In this document: in pieces, positions 34,441 to 42,518 of the stretch
How positions within the stretch are numbered: position 1 is the first letter of the stretch
Layout of the letters: every line of letters begins with the position of its first letter
Source: Epilithonimonas arachidiradicis
GTDB lineage: Bacteria; Bacteroidota; Bacteroidia; Flavobacteriales; Weeksellaceae
DNA: 64,000 nucleotides
NCBI RefSeq assembly: GCF_003610695.1
Contig: NZ_RAQH01000008.1
Coordinates: forward strand, 124,001-188,000
Direction of reading: 5' to 3'
Notes under the pieces: generated by a model
Database searches by the model: none
What the model was told of the DNA's origin: nothing
The model's input: only the letters and a program-made list of their open reading frames with translations
Translations under genes and position numbers: made by a program

Positions 34441-34516
34441 TTAACACAAAGCTCACAAAGATTTTTTATTACTAACTGTTTTTAAGGGTCACAAAGGCGC
34501 TGTCGCTTAGAAAAGT
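34441..34516. repeat. Dispersed repeat, family A copy
   Basis: TTAACACAAAGCTCACAAAG, ATTTTTTATTACTAACTG, GGGTCACAAAGGCGCTGTCG and CTTAGAAAAGTT. Parallels 27276-27352. Sits between the methyltransferase stop and the HmuS start. Confidence 0.75.
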
Positions 34517-34541
34517 TGAAAATATAAGCTACTATTTTTTT

Positions 34542-35186
34542 TTACTTTTTGATTGTTAGGACTTTATATTCTCTTTTTACGAATGTTCCGTTTTTACTGG
34601 TTATCCATTCTTCTTTATCGGAGCGAATCATTCTTTTAAATTTGGTTTGCGCTACCAATTCTTCCACATCTTCGTAATTATATAATTTGAAATCTGATGT
34701 AAAAGGCAATGTTTTCATAAAATCCTTTTTCGCAAACGTTAGGACGAAACTTCCACTCTTTTCGAGAACTCTATAAATCTCGTTGAAGAATTCTACTGGA
34801 TTTTCCCAGAAATAAATCGTATTGACGGTCATTACTTTATCAAATGTTTCATTTTCAAAAGGAATTTTGTTTCCGTCGTACAAATGAAATTCTGCTTGAG
34901 AAAGATATTTGGAATTGATACTTTCGGCTTCAGATTTCATTGTTTCAGAAATTTCTAAACCTGTGTATTGAATGGTTTCTGCAAAATCTAAAAGATAAGA
35001 CAAATGTCCTGCATTGCCGTGACCGAGTTCCAAAACCTTATCGTTATCCACTAAATGTAAAGCTTTGATGCTTTCTTTGGTCATCGAAATATTGGTTTCA
35101 TTCATCATTTTCGCAACTTCTCTTCCGGTTTCTCCTTCCGGATTAGATAATTGTTGTCCTAATATTTTGAGTTCTTGTTCTGTCAT
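34542..35186 (-). CDS. Class I SAM-dependent methyltransferase
   Basis: 214 residues from the ATG at 35186 (MTEQELKILGQQL). The frame is open further upstream to 35252, but that part is repeat DNA. SAM-binding motif I is DKVLELGHGNAGHLSYLL, and motifs II/III include FDKVMTVNTIYFWENP. Rossmann fold of the UbiE/methyltransf_11 type. Substrate unknown. It lies inside the haem operon between hmuV and hmuS with repeats on each side, so its link to haem is positional only. Confidence 0.85.
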   Translation of the reverse strand: MTEQELKILGQQLSNPEGETGREVAKMMNETNISMTKESIKALHLVDNDKVLELGHGNAGHLSYLLDFAETIQYTGLEISETMKSEAESINSKYLSQAEFHLYDGNKIPFENETFDKVMTVNTIYFWENPVEFFNEIYRVLEKSGSFVLTFAKKDFMKTLPFTSDFKLYNYEDVEELVAQTKFKRMIRSDKEEWITSKNGTFVKREYKVLTIKK

Positions 35187-35204
35187 TATTTTTAGTTTTT
35201 TTGA

Positions 35205-35270
35205 TTGAACGCAAAGAGCGCAAAGTTTTTTTTTACTACTAACTGTTTTCAAGTTCGCAAAGGCTCTTCG
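35205..35270. repeat. Dispersed repeat, family A-like copy
   Basis: GAACGCAAAGAGCGCAAAG, a T-run, ACTACTAACTGTTTTCAAG and TTCGCAAAGGCTCTTCG: same plan as 27276 and 34441 with CGCAAAG in place of CACAAAG. Read in the methyltransferase frame it gives a false N-terminal extension. Confidence 0.65.
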
Positions 35271-35303
35271 TTCAGCATAGATATTTTACTACAAAATCTT
35301 ACG

Positions 35304-35395
35304 TAGCCGACTTGAGCGGACTCTTCGAGAGTGACAATTGGGAGTCCTTCGACTTCGCTCAGGATAAACTACAGGCGGATTAAGCTGCCCAAATT
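35304..35395 (-). repeat. Dispersed repeat, family B copy
   Basis: On the minus strand it begins TTTGGGCAGCTTAATCCGCC, has AGTTTATCCTGAGCGAAG and TCGAAGGACTCCC, and ends CTCAAGTCGGCTACG. Located just after the hmuV stop. Confidence 0.75.
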
Positions 35396-35416
35396 ATTCT
35401 CATTATTCTAAAGTTT

Positions 35417-36193
35417 CTATCCAAATAAAATCATTGTGCTGTCATTGACCGGATGTTTGCAAATGGTACACGGAAAATTGTAAGCTCGGCTGATTTTCTC
35501 CTCTGTAAAAACCACTTCCGGAGCACCGTAAGCTAAAACTTCGCCTTTTTCCATCAACAAGATTTTGTTCGCGAAACTTGCAGCCAAATTCAAATCGTGT
35601 AAAACAACTACTGCGGTATTATTATTTTGAGTAAATTTTTTAATTAATTCTAATGTATTGTGCTGGTGTTTGATGTCCAGATTATTGAGTGGTTCGTCCA
35701 AAAACAAAAGCCTGTGCGCAATCTCGTTATCCAGCTGAGCTAGAACTCTCGCCAAATGAACTCTTTGTTTTTCACCTCCGGAAAGCGAGTTATAATCTCT
35801 ATCCCGAAAATGAATAATCTCTGTTTTCACCATAGCAATCTCCGTGGATTTTATATCTTCCAAGGTTGGCTGAGAACCGAAATAAGGATAACGTCCCATC
35901 ATCACGACATCCTTTACCAAAAGCGGAATATCCTGAGCATTGTGCTGGGAAAATTTGGCTTTATGTTTTGATAATTCTTCCAGTTTCCAGTTATAAATGA
36001 TTTTGTCTTTGAAATAGATTTCTTGCTTTTTGTCGGTTTTAATTTCGTTGGCAAGAACATTTAACAGGCTGGACTTACCTGCTCCATTTGGACCGACAAT
36101 CGCCAGAAATTCGCCGTAGCCGACATTGATATCAACACCTTTCAAGATGCTGGCATTCTGACTTTGATAATTGATTTGGTGTCCTTTTATCAT
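35417..36193 (-). CDS. hmuV: Haem ABC transporter ATPase
   Basis: 258 residues. Walker A is AIVGPNGAGKSSLLNVL, the signature is YNSLSGGEKQRVHLARVLAQ, Walker B is RLLFLDEPLNNLD and the switch His is in VVLHDLNLAASFANKI. Powers import of haem through HmuU. Its start overlaps the permease stop by four bases. Confidence 0.93.
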   Translation of the reverse strand: MIKGHQINYQSQNASILKGVDINVGYGEFLAIVGPNGAGKSSLLNVLANEIKTDKKQEIYFKDKIIYNWKLEELSKHKAKFSQHNAQDIPLLVKDVVMMGRYPYFGSQPTLEDIKSTEIAMVKTEIIHFRDRDYNSLSGGEKQRVHLARVLAQLDNEIAHRLLFLDEPLNNLDIKHQHNTLELIKKFTQNNNTAVVVLHDLNLAASFANKILLMEKGEVLAYGAPEVVFTEEKISRAYNFPCTICKHPVNDSTMILFG

Positions 36194-37266
36194 CTCAAAG
36201 TGTTTTTGTATTTGATAAGAATCGCAATGAAAATTGGACCTCCAATCAACGATGTTAAGATTCCTATTGGTAATTCAGAAGGTGCAACAATTGTTCGGCT
36301 GATTGTATCCGCAAGCAACAGCAAAATACTTCCACAAATCGCTGACAACGGCAAAATAAAATGATAATCTGAACGGAATAATAATCTCAAAATGTAAGGA
36401 ACAATGAGTCCAACAAAACCGATTGTACCGGAAAATGCGACGCACGTTCCTATCATTAGTGAAGTTATCAATACGATTTGTTTTTTCAACGTCTCGACAT
36501 TGATTCCCAAATGTTGGGCGTCTTTTTCGCCTAATAACATTGCGTTCAGTGCTTTTCCTTTTGGTAAAATGATGACGTAGGAAAATAATAAAACAATCGA
36601 TAAGATAATGTTCCTTGTCCAAGTTGCGCCTGCTAAACTTCCGAGATTCCAGAATGTTAAGTCTCTAAGCTGTTCGTCTTTAGAAATATAAATTAAAAAT
36701 CCTGTAATCGAAAAACCAATAGATGTAATAGCAACTCCGGAAAGCAGCATCATCACGACATTTGTTTTTCCTGCACTCGTAGAGATTCTATAAACGATGA
36801 CCATCGCTAAAAATGCTCCCACAAATGCAGAAACGCCAACTAAGGAATTTCTGATGATTTCCGGAAGATAAGATTCGAAAGTATGTCCGAGAACGATTGC
36901 AATCGCTGCTAATAATGTAGCTCCAGAAGTTAAACCAATCGATTCTCCCGTTGCTAGAGGGTTTTTGAACATCCCTTGTAAAGTTGTTCCGGAAACCGCT
37001 AACATACTTCCTATAAGAACTGCCATTACGATTCGAGAGGTTCTGACTTCCCAAATCACGTATTTTTCACTTAATGACAAAGAAGAGTCACCTGTTAAAA
37101 ACTTCCACAATACTTCGTAAGAAGAGGAATTGCCAAAATCGTAAACACCAATATTTAAAGCTAAAACCATCATCAGTATTAATAAAATAATACCGATGAT
37201 GGCGTAAAATGTAAGACTTTTTGATTTCAAATTAATAAGACTTAGAGAATCAAGATGATGAATCAA
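36190..37266 (-). CDS. hmuU: Haem/iron ABC transporter permease (FecCD type)
   Basis: 358 residues, about ten membrane helices. Family blocks are WEVRTSRIVMAVLIGSMLAV, GTTLQGMFKNPLATGESIGL, GVGLIVPYILR-type loop (FVGLIVPYILRLLF) and RTIVAPSELPIGILTSLIGG. Forms the channel between HmuT and HmuV. Four-base overlap with hmuV. Confidence 0.93.
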   Translation of the reverse strand: MIHHLDSLSLINLKSKSLTFYAIIGIILLILMMVLALNIGVYDFGNSSSYEVLWKFLTGDSSLSLSEKYVIWEVRTSRIVMAVLIGSMLAVSGTTLQGMFKNPLATGESIGLTSGATLLAAIAIVLGHTFESYLPEIIRNSLVGVSAFVGAFLAMVIVYRISTSAGKTNVVMMLLSGVAITSIGFSITGFLIYISKDEQLRDLTFWNLGSLAGATWTRNIILSIVLLFSYVIILPKGKALNAMLLGEKDAQHLGINVETLKKQIVLITSLMIGTCVAFSGTIGFVGLIVPYILRLLFRSDYHFILPLSAICGSILLLLADTISRTIVAPSELPIGILTSLIGGPIFIAILIKYKNTLR

Positions 37267-37322
37267 GACTTAATTCTGTTATTTATTAAACTTTTCTCAG
37301 GTTTCCAAAAATGGAAGAAAAG

Positions 37323-38204
37323 TTATTTCGAAGATTCAATTAGTAATTTATTCAGGCTTAATGCAGCTTCACCTACTCTTGGTCCAAAAGAAGATAGTAA
37401 TCCTCCATCTAAAGCAATCACGTTCTTATTTTTACCAGCATTGGTTTGAGGAACACCTGGCATTTTAAGCGCGCCTTCTATCCCACCAGAACCTTGTAAT
37501 CCGCTTGTGAAGAACAATAGTACATCAGGATTAGATTGTACAACCGCTTCAGGCGTCAAAGGTTTGAAATCTTCGAAATCATTTGCTGCGTTTTGCCCTC
37601 CTGCAATTTCTATGATGCTTGCCATTGGTGTATTTTTTCCGCCAACCATCATCATATTTCCTCTTGCGTAGATGAAAAGGACTTTTGGTTTTTTAGCTAT
37701 TGGCTGGATTTGTTTTACATCTGCATCAATTTTATCTAATAATGCCTGCTGGTTTGTACTACCTAAAGCTTTCGCTACTTGATCAATCAATTTCTTGGTT
37801 CCATCGATGGAAAATTCTTGATTGAATAACTCAGTCTGGATTTTAGAAGCTTTGATTTTTTCTAATAAATCAGGATTGATGTCTTTATCTGAAGCTAAAA
37901 TCAAAGTCGGATTAAGCTTCATAATTGGTTCAATCGTCATCGAACGAACGTGTCCCAATTCTTCAGCCGTAGATTTCAAACTTTCCGGATAAGTACTCGT
38001 CACATCAATTCCAACAATTTCTTTCTCGTGTCCAAGAGCAGCAACAATCTCAGTAACGCCGCCGCTGATACTTACTATTCTTTGATTTGAAACGGGTGCT
38101 TCAGTTTTAGATTCTTCTGATTTTGCAACTTTAGAATCTTCTTTTTTGCAAGAAAAACCTACCAAAAGAAGTGCTGAAAGAACAGCTATTTTTATGTTTT
38201 TCAT
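37323..38204 (-). CDS. hmuT: Haem ABC transporter substrate-binding lipoprotein
   Basis: 293 residues with lipoprotein signal ALLLVGFSC. Periplasmic-binding fold (BtuF/HmuT class): RIVSISGGVTEIVAALGHEKEIVGID, then PESLKSTAEELGHVRSMTIEPI and GGLLSSFGPRVGEAAL. Carries haem across the periplasm to HmuUV. A polar linker (KKEDSKVAKSEESKTEAP) tethers it to the membrane. Confidence 0.92.
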   Translation of the reverse strand: MKNIKIAVLSALLLVGFSCKKEDSKVAKSEESKTEAPVSNQRIVSISGGVTEIVAALGHEKEIVGIDVTSTYPESLKSTAEELGHVRSMTIEPIMKLNPTLILASDKDINPDLLEKIKASKIQTELFNQEFSIDGTKKLIDQVAKALGSTNQQALLDKIDADVKQIQPIAKKPKVLFIYARGNMMMVGGKNTPMASIIEIAGGQNAANDFEDFKPLTPEAVVQSNPDVLLFFTSGLQGSGGIEGALKMPGVPQTNAGKNKNVIALDGGLLSSFGPRVGEAALSLNKLLIESSK

Positions 38205-38222
38205 AGATTTATTTTTGTTTGA

Positions 38223-39326
38223 TTAAAGTGGTTTGTATTCGAATTGTGGGTAGCCTCTATTATTATTATCATCTTTCATTCTTAAGAAGCGGATCTTATA
38301 ATAAAAACCATCACTATCTCTTAAAATATAAAATTTATTAGCATAAACTTCAGCTCCATTTTGTCCTGTTGTGGTTCTCCAATTACTACCAATAGCTCTT
38401 TGATCGTTGTAGATAAATTTGACCACATCAATGTTTTCTTTTTTGAAATTATTGTATTCTGTTTCGCCCTGTCCGATAGCAGTTGTGACTTCATAGACAC
38501 CTACACCACCTAAAATATTATGCAGCATAATATCTGGATATATGTAAGATGTGTATTGATCATTAGCGGGATTCAATGTCAGATTCGTAAAAACCGTAAA
38601 GCACAAATCCCATTCTTTCTTTTTAGGTTGTATATCTGCGTATGTACCTGTCGTAAAAGAGAAGAATTTATAATTATATTCAGCATCTTTTGTTACAACA
38701 AACTCTTTATGAGTAGTCTCATCTAAATCTGCATATTGAATTTTATAACCAGATGATTGTCTTAGAATTCTGATTTTTTTCCAGCCTCTTGCTTCACCCA
38801 CATTGTAGATTGTTCCTGGAATCATTGTTCCTGAATAAGTTTTGTAACCCAAGTTTAATAGATAAACATTATTTTGATTGTCATCAGCATTAATTGGAGC
38901 TATACCTGTAGTTTGATTCAGAATATCACCATTTGGATCATCTATATATTGTGAATTATCCGCAAAATTTGCAGCCTGAACAACCAGCTTTAAATCCTTA
39001 ACAGTTTGGGAAGTAACAGCATCAATATTGGTCGTACTATTGACTTTCCCAACAGACATTACCAAAGAACTATTAAGCATCACTCTAAACTCATCTCCAC
39101 AATAGAATCCCAAATCCCATAACTCTCTATGATTGCTTTTAACATTACCAGAGCTTAAATCAATCCAAAATTGTTTCGCTTCTGTAGGGTCGGCCTTCTC
39201 GTTCAAAGTCAATACAGCTCCTTCTAAAGGCGGAATTTTAACAGGTGTTACATCCTCCTCAATGCAAGAGATGAGGGTTGATAAAAATATAATCAGAATT
39301 AATATAGAATTGATAGTCTTTTTCAT
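38223..39326 (-). CDS. hmuY: HmuY-family haem-binding lipoprotein
   Basis: 367 residues, lipoprotein signal IFLSTLISC. HmuY proteins are outer-membrane haemophores that take haem and hand it to the TonB-dependent partner. Blocks seen: KQFWIDLSSGNV, ELWDLGFYCGDEFRV, KKEWDLCFTVF, and C-terminal AIGSNWRTTTG then DGFYYKIRF. The same blocks occur in the T9SS protein at 42519-43805. Starts two bases after the receptor stop, so the pair is co-expressed, as in Porphyromonas hmuYR (reverse gene order). Confidence 0.85.
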   Translation of the reverse strand: MKKTINSILILIIFLSTLISCIEEDVTPVKIPPLEGAVLTLNEKADPTEAKQFWIDLSSGNVKSNHRELWDLGFYCGDEFRVMLNSSLVMSVGKVNSTTNIDAVTSQTVKDLKLVVQAANFADNSQYIDDPNGDILNQTTGIAPINADDNQNNVYLLNLGYKTYSGTMIPGTIYNVGEARGWKKIRILRQSSGYKIQYADLDETTHKEFVVTKDAEYNYKFFSFTTGTYADIQPKKKEWDLCFTVFTNLTLNPANDQYTSYIYPDIMLHNILGGVGVYEVTTAIGQGETEYNNFKKENIDVVKFIYNDQRAIGSNWRTTTGQNGAEVYANKFYILRDSDGFYYKIRFLRMKDDNNNRGYPQFEYKPL

Positions 39327-39328
39327 AA

Positions 39329-41434
39329 TTAAAAATTAAAATTAAATCTTCCAAAATAGCTTCGTCCATAAAACATTCTTTCAGCAGCAGTTGTAGTTGC
39401 GTGAGCGCCTGTAGTTCCGGAAACTGCATTTCGAACATCTGAAATATCGAATATGTTACGAACACCTGCTGTAAAAGTAAAATGGTCTTTCCAAATCTTT
39501 TGAGAGACTGAAAAATCCATCAAAGAGAATGCATTCTGTCTTCCTAAGATATATTGAGTTACACCTAGACTTTTATCTTCCATAATCCGGTAAGTTCTAC
39601 CAACTCCTTTATAGTAAATTGCAAATGATGTTTTTGTCCTTAATAAATTATAATATGCGGATGCATTGAGTTCAGGTGAATATTGGTATTTTGCATCAGT
39701 AATATTATTGAGATTCATCATTCTTCCCAATACAGAAAAGCCTAAATTAAATCCAAAATTCTTATTTGAAATTTTACCTGAGATAGTGTTTAACCAGGAT
39801 TCATAACTATCAATATTAATATATTTATATTGCAAAGGTTGTTCTTTTGTAATAGCCAACTCGATCCGGTCTTGGGTTTGCAGATACAAAGAACTAATGT
39901 CTACACTCCATTTAATTGAGCTGCTAGGCTTACTAAAAAGACTATAGTAGAGCATGCCAGAGTAAGAATTTTCCGGTTTAAGATTACTGTTTCCTTGGAT
40001 GTTGTGATTACTATCAACAAAATAAGTGAATAACTCTTCAAAGGTTGGATTCTTGTTTGCAGAACCTACTACAGCTCTAAACTCAGATTGATTGTTAATA
40101 GTTTTTTTAAGAACTAAGGAAACATTTGGTTTCGTCTCAAATGTATCAGAAAAATTAATTCTTACTCCTGGTCTCAGAAACCAATTGGAACTGAGGTCAA
40201 ACTCGGCAGAGGCAAAAATACCAGCATTAAGCACGTCATTCAAAACATTATTTCCATCAAATTTACCAGAATCCATACCAGCAAAACCTTTGGTGTAATC
40301 TCCTTCATAACCCAATTGTACGTTTGCCCAATTAGAGTCCAGAAAATTACTGATTACACCTCTAGAATATATAGTTTCTGCTTCATAATAAGTTCCTTTA
40401 GAATCTCTAGAAACTTCCTGAATCGCAGGAACATCAAAAACATAGTCCTGTCTTTCTCTAGATTGTTTTTGATAAGATAAATCTCCTGTAAATTTTGTTT
40501 TTTTGAAGAACTCTGTCTGAATATTAAAATGATGAAGCATCCTTTGTGTGAAATAGTCTCTATCTCTCGAAGTAAAAGTACGTTCTCCACCACCAAGATC
40601 TTTTGGATCAACTACAGAATTATAGTAATTGATCTCTTCTAAAAGATAATCTGCTTTGTAAAAGAATTGTGTTTTTGGCGCAGAAAACCTAAGCATAAAA
40701 GTAGGATTCCATTGTTCCTTAGGTTGCCATTCGTAACCTCTTCTATTGTCTCTTTCAAAATAATTTTTACCTTGATTATTTCCCCAAAAACCTTGAAAAT
40801 CATTTCTATTAAGCGATAAATCCACAAACCATTTATCCGAGATGTTATGAGAAATACCTAATGACTGGATATGTCTTCCTTTTCCATAGTCTACCCAATC
40901 ATATTCTTTACCAACAGTTTCTTCTTGTACAAAACCTCGGATATTCCATTGTTTATTAGAGTTTTTTTTGGTAATAATATTAATGACACCTGCAATTGCG
41001 TTATTTCCAAATTCTACTCCCATAGAACCTTTTACAATTTCTATTCTTTCGATATTATCAAGACTTAGTTTAGTCAAGTCAATATTGCTTCCCAATCCAG
41101 TATCACCAATTACTGGTATATTATCTATAAGCACTTTTGTATAGTCTGCTCCTAGACCCATTATATTTGCCTTAGAATCCCCCGTATTCTTTTCTGGAAC
41201 AATTAGTATATTTAGAGTTTGATTAAGAACTTCTGCAACATTATTTACTGCCATTCTTTTTATATCATCTCCACCGATAACTTCAACTTTGTATAAAGAT
41301 TTTTTTATTGATTGGGGACTATATTGCCCCGTAACTACAACTTCTTCAATATTTTTTTGATTAAGAGTATCCTTTTGTGCATATGCAAAATTCAAAATCG
41401 CTAATGATAAAAGGCTCATCGTTCGCTTCTTCAT
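39329..41434 (-). CDS. hmuR: TonB-dependent haem receptor (HmuR-like)
   Basis: 701 residues from the ATG at 41434 (MKKRTMSLLSLAILNFAYAQ signal). A frame extension to 41533 is rejected because it would cross the operator and promoter region. A TonB-box-like IEEVVVTGQYS precedes the plug (VNNVAEVLNQ, NIERIEIVKGSMGVEFGNNA, GVINIITKK), then a 22-strand-type barrel ending FGRFNFNF with terminal Phe. Imports haem across the outer membrane using TonB. First gene of the minus-strand haem operon. Confidence 0.92.
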   Translation of the reverse strand: MKKRTMSLLSLAILNFAYAQKDTLNQKNIEEVVVTGQYSPQSIKKSLYKVEVIGGDDIKRMAVNNVAEVLNQTLNILIVPEKNTGDSKANIMGLGADYTKVLIDNIPVIGDTGLGSNIDLTKLSLDNIERIEIVKGSMGVEFGNNAIAGVINIITKKNSNKQWNIRGFVQEETVGKEYDWVDYGKGRHIQSLGISHNISDKWFVDLSLNRNDFQGFWGNNQGKNYFERDNRRGYEWQPKEQWNPTFMLRFSAPKTQFFYKADYLLEEINYYNSVVDPKDLGGGERTFTSRDRDYFTQRMLHHFNIQTEFFKKTKFTGDLSYQKQSRERQDYVFDVPAIQEVSRDSKGTYYEAETIYSRGVISNFLDSNWANVQLGYEGDYTKGFAGMDSGKFDGNNVLNDVLNAGIFASAEFDLSSNWFLRPGVRINFSDTFETKPNVSLVLKKTINNQSEFRAVVGSANKNPTFEELFTYFVDSNHNIQGNSNLKPENSYSGMLYYSLFSKPSSSIKWSVDISSLYLQTQDRIELAITKEQPLQYKYINIDSYESWLNTISGKISNKNFGFNLGFSVLGRMMNLNNITDAKYQYSPELNASAYYNLLRTKTSFAIYYKGVGRTYRIMEDKSLGVTQYILGRQNAFSLMDFSVSQKIWKDHFTFTAGVRNIFDISDVRNAVSGTTGAHATTTAAERMFYGRSYFGRFNFNF

Positions 41435-41466
41435 TGAAAAAAATTTTTGCGAAGATAAGATTTTAT

Positions 41467-41481
41467 TTAGAATCATTAAAA
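41467..41481. promoter_or_regulatory. Fur-type operator, imperfect copy
   Basis: TTAGAATCATTAAAA is an imperfect version of the TTAGAATnATTCTAA palindrome. It lies between the haem receptor start and the divergent promoter, so it can serve either direction. Confidence 0.5.
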
Positions 41482-41490
41482 ACAATTTTG

Positions 41491-41498
41491 TACTTTTG
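41491..41498 (+). promoter_or_regulatory. -7 box of gene 41539
   Basis: TACTTTTG fits TAnnTTTG. The palindromic operator begins on the very next base. Confidence 0.6.
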
Positions 41499-41511
41499 TA
41501 GAATAATTCTA
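41499..41511. promoter_or_regulatory. Fur-type operator
   Basis: TAGAATAATTCTA is a perfect palindrome around one base, extended to GTAGAATAATTCTAAATAA. The 7-1-7 layout is that of Fur-family boxes, with GAAT/ATTC cores. It covers the predicted transcription start, a repressing position. Confidence 0.65.
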
Positions 41512-41538
41512 AATAACAATAAAATCTGAGCAAGACTT

Positions 41539-42330
41539 ATGAAAGCAAAACTACTTCTGGCTGCATCGTTATTTGCAGTAGTTGCACAAGCACAATTATC
41601 TACTATTAATGAAAACTTTGATGGTTTCACAGCTGGAAACGCAACCTTTCCTCAAAATGGCTGGTCTGCAATTTTACCTACAGCTCCATTTCCACCACAA
41701 CCTATGATGCTAGTTTTACCTGTGGACGGAACCAATAAAGTAGTTCAGGCTTATCCTGGAAGCAGTTCAAACCAACCACTATATTTAATAACGCCTCAGA
41801 TTGTAGCGCCTGCTGGAGATAAGGCCATTTCTTTTGATACAGGTTTAGTCGCTTCTTCTCCCGGTACTACAACCATTCAGATTGGTGTTGCAACTAATCC
41901 AGCGGATATGACGACGTTTACAGCTGTTGGAGAGCCCATACAAATCACTTCAACAACGATTCAAAATGTTAAGGTTAATGTACCTGCATCAGCTGGGACT
42001 TATCTTGTTATAAAACATACGCCAACTGCAGCACACACCGCTCTACAAATCGACAATGTAAAGTACGATACTAACTTAGCTGTTAATGAAAGTTCATTCA
42101 ATTCAGACAATGTAAAATTGGCTGTTTCTGCAGATAATAACTCTTTGAAGTTTGTTTCTCCAACCACTCTATCTAGCGCAAAAATCTATTCTGCTGCCGG
42201 ACAGATTGCAACTGAAGGTAAAATTTCAAACAACACTTTAAATATTTCTACATTGAAATCTGGTGTTTATTTTATTGTTATCCAAGATAATGCTGGCCAA
42301 ACAGTTAAATCTAAGTTTATTAAAAAATAA
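41539..42330 (+). CDS. T9SS-secreted anchor-J-like protein in haem locus
   Basis: 263 residues. Signal peptide MKAKLLLAASLFAVVAQAQ. A jelly-roll domain of choice-of-anchor J type (TINENFDGFTAGNATFPQNG; LYLITPQIVAP; HTALQIDNVKYD) covers 21-180. The type A sorting domain follows (ISTLKSGVYFIVIQDN, SKFIKK). Exported to the surface by T9SS. Transcribed divergently from the haem receptor and with a Fur-type operator at its promoter, so likely induced by iron or haem limitation. Not recognised as a haem protein in itself. Confidence 0.82.
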   Translation: MKAKLLLAASLFAVVAQAQLSTINENFDGFTAGNATFPQNGWSAILPTAPFPPQPMMLVLPVDGTNKVVQAYPGSSSNQPLYLITPQIVAPAGDKAISFDTGLVASSPGTTTIQIGVATNPADMTTFTAVGEPIQITSTTIQNVKVNVPASAGTYLVIKHTPTAAHTALQIDNVKYDTNLAVNESSFNSDNVKLAVSADNNSLKFVSPTTLSSAKIYSAAGQIATEGKISNNTLNISTLKSGVYFIVIQDNAGQTVKSKFIKK

Positions 42331-42353
42331 ATAAACTCTTATATAAAACTTGA

Positions 42354-42384
42354 AAGCTTTTCAGAATTCTGAGAGGCTTTTTTG
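42354..42384 (+). terminator. Terminator after gene 41539
   Basis: AAGCTTTTCAG and CTGAGAGGCTT arms (two G-T pairs) with an AATT loop and a T6 tail. The downstream T9SS gene then has its own promoter. Confidence 0.75.
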
Positions 42385-42443
42385 TTGATTATAAAGACGC
42401 TTTAAACCAATATGATATTTATCATTTAATCAAATATTTTAAT

Positions 42444-42458
42444 TTTTAATAATTCTAA
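42444..42458. promoter_or_regulatory. Fur-type operator, imperfect copy
   Basis: TTTTAATAATTCTAA shares one full half with TTAGAATnATTCTAA. It precedes the second perfect palindrome by 37 bases centre to centre, mirroring the pair at 41467/41499. Confidence 0.45.
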
Positions 42459-42473
42459 ATAAAAACAAATCAA

Positions 42474-42494
42474 TAGTTTTGTAGAATCATTCTA
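42474..42494 (+). promoter_or_regulatory. -7 box with abutting Fur-type operator, gene 42519
   Basis: TAGTTTTG (42474-42481) is the -7 box. TAGAATCATTCTA (42482-42494) follows immediately and continues AATAAG. Same order and zero spacing as at 41491-41511. Confidence 0.65.
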
Positions 42495-42518
42495 AATAAG
42501 AAAATCTATTTATAAATT

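Noticed and set aside
39329-41533. Longer N-terminus of the haem receptor from 41533
   Set aside because: It would run through the operator and divergent promoter and place residues before a clear signal peptide.
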